DNA of 64,000 nucleotides from Mesorhizobium sp. STM 4661 (GTDB lineage Bacteria; Pseudomonadota; Alphaproteobacteria; Rhizobiales; Rhizobiaceae). Below are positions 63,566 through 64,000 of the stretch, piece by piece. The notes under the pieces are model-generated. The model did not search any database, was not told the DNA's origin, and saw only the letters and a list, made by a program, of their open reading frames with translations. Position 1 is the first letter of the stretch. Each line of letters starts with the position of its first letter. The position numbers and the translations under genes are program-made. The DNA lies in assembly GCF_000359125.1 (NCBI RefSeq), contig NZ_CAAF010000008.1, forward strand, positions 1-64,000, given 5' to 3'.

Positions 63566-64000
63566 ATGACAGTCCGTCTGTGTTGTGCATTTGGAACCTG
63601 GCAAGTGCTGAGCCTGGTAGCGTCCCTGCATCAAGCAATCGCGGACGGCTCTTCGCGTGCTCCGACGGAATCTGACGATTACTTGGTAGTATACGAAATC
63701 GCGGGGGTTCCGGACGAATTCAAAGAGGCGCTCGCCGCGCTCGCAAATGCTATCTGGCCCTGGAAGCGCGTCATATGGGCTTACGACATCCTTACATCCC
63801 GGCGTAAATATGGGCAGCTGGAAATCCTGCAAATTTACAGGCTCATTCGAGAGAGGCTGGGGCTTGAACAGCATTCAGTGCAGGAAATCTGGACATGTTT
63901 CGTCAATCGACCTTCAGAAAAAATACTCTTGGACTCGTATCCTTCCGCAAGGATAGTGCTCTACGAGGATGGCCTGACCTCCTACCTCCCAATGGAGGTT
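63566..64000 (+). CDS. N-terminal part of a polysialyltransferase-like glycosyltransferase, cut by the right edge
   Basis: The frame is open from an ATG at 63566 through the window end, 145 codons without a stop. The start TVRLCCAFGTWQVLSLVASL, then WPWKRVIWAYDILTSRRKYG, IWTCFVNRPSEKILLDSYPS and especially ARIVLYEDGLTSYLPMEV, resembles the N-terminal half of bacterial sialyl- and polysialyltransferase-type enzymes, where the phrase LYEDG is typical. These build capsular or surface glycans. A sampled line is about 45% G+C, much lower than gpmA or dapB, and the gene follows tRNA-Leu, so it may open a horizontally acquired surface-polysaccharide island. The assignment rests on resemblance of a partial sequence. 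The 63399-63565 stretch shows nothing else. Confidence 0.6.
   Translation, partial: MTVRLCCAFGTWQVLSLVASLHQAIADGSSRAPTESDDYLVVYEIAGVPDEFKEALAALANAIWPWKRVIWAYDILTSRRKYGQLEILQIYRLIRERLGLEQHSVQEIWTCFVNRPSEKILLDSYPSARIVLYEDGLTSYLPMEV

Noticed and set aside
63506..63874. A 122-codon minus-strand ORF near the right edge
   Set aside because: It is antisense to the open plus-strand frame at 63566-64000, whose product resembles glycosyltransferases. The minus-strand protein shows no family features.

Overview
The window looks like chromosomal DNA of an alphaproteobacterium of the order Rhizobiales, most likely Mesorhizobium or a close relative. The evidence is a base composition of roughly 60-70% G+C in most genes, a Ku/LigD end-joining pair, an MbfA-type iron exporter preceded by a perfect Irr-type palindrome, a TAXI-TRAP transporter with a DUF1850 protein, the hrcA/rph-rdgB-hemW and rsmI-yraN arrangement, and many copies of palindromic intergenic elements of the kind common in these genomes. 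The genus is inferred from overall resemblance; no database was searched.

Layout. 1-2440: the start of a secreted protein gene (minus strand, cut by the window edge), a probable decayed membrane-protein gene, and an A+T-richer two-gene operon of unknown function (510-2086) closed by a perfect terminator. 2441-10499: lepA, a TadG-like protein, a small MKP-repeat exported protein, an exported single-cysteine MsrA, nested palindromic repeats, and cytochrome bd oxidase cydA-cydB. 10743-19689: an ABC exporter pair, a DUF2156 protein, a MarR regulator with a frameshifted acetyltransferase, a wreck of a PhoX phosphatase gene, a small DMT/SMR-like protein, a PAP2 phosphatase, an XRE regulator and a SulP anion transporter. 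19999-26146: a YiiX-like hydrolase, a CYTH-CHAD pair, and a TetR-HlyD-ABC-permease efflux operon. 26147-35438: threonine dehydratase, Irr-boxed mbfA, an ArsR gene divergent from a DUF1127/NIPSNAP/ABM cluster, ligD-ku, and a DCC-type protein.

35449-42202: a DUF1850 + fused TRAP permease + TAXI receptor system, then three tandem DGPF (YCII-like) genes and their ECF sigma factor. Each DGPF gene has the same leader with the same TGTCGA-N17-CGACATA promoter, and a deleted sigma-factor remnant lies between the first and second. 42451-53344: cysK, a LysE exporter, a PQQ-type sugar dehydrogenase, hrcA divergent from rph, then VOC-rdgB-hemW. A four-gene accessory block separates hemW from rsmI-yraN. 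53489-64000: uppP, a GST, queG, a nucleotide-sugar-epimerase-like SDR, mepA, glk, an MsbA-like exporter, dapB, gpmA, tRNA-Leu(CAG) with promoter and terminator, and, at the right edge, the first 145 codons of an A+T-rich gene that resembles polysialyltransferase-type glycosyltransferases.

The most unusual material is the DGPF/ECF array with its built-in promoter repeats, the unidentified low-G+C operon at 510-2086, the fixed-length (about 160 bp) paired palindromic elements, a tandemly duplicated 60-bp palindrome in front of gpmA, and the compositional break after tRNA-Leu.
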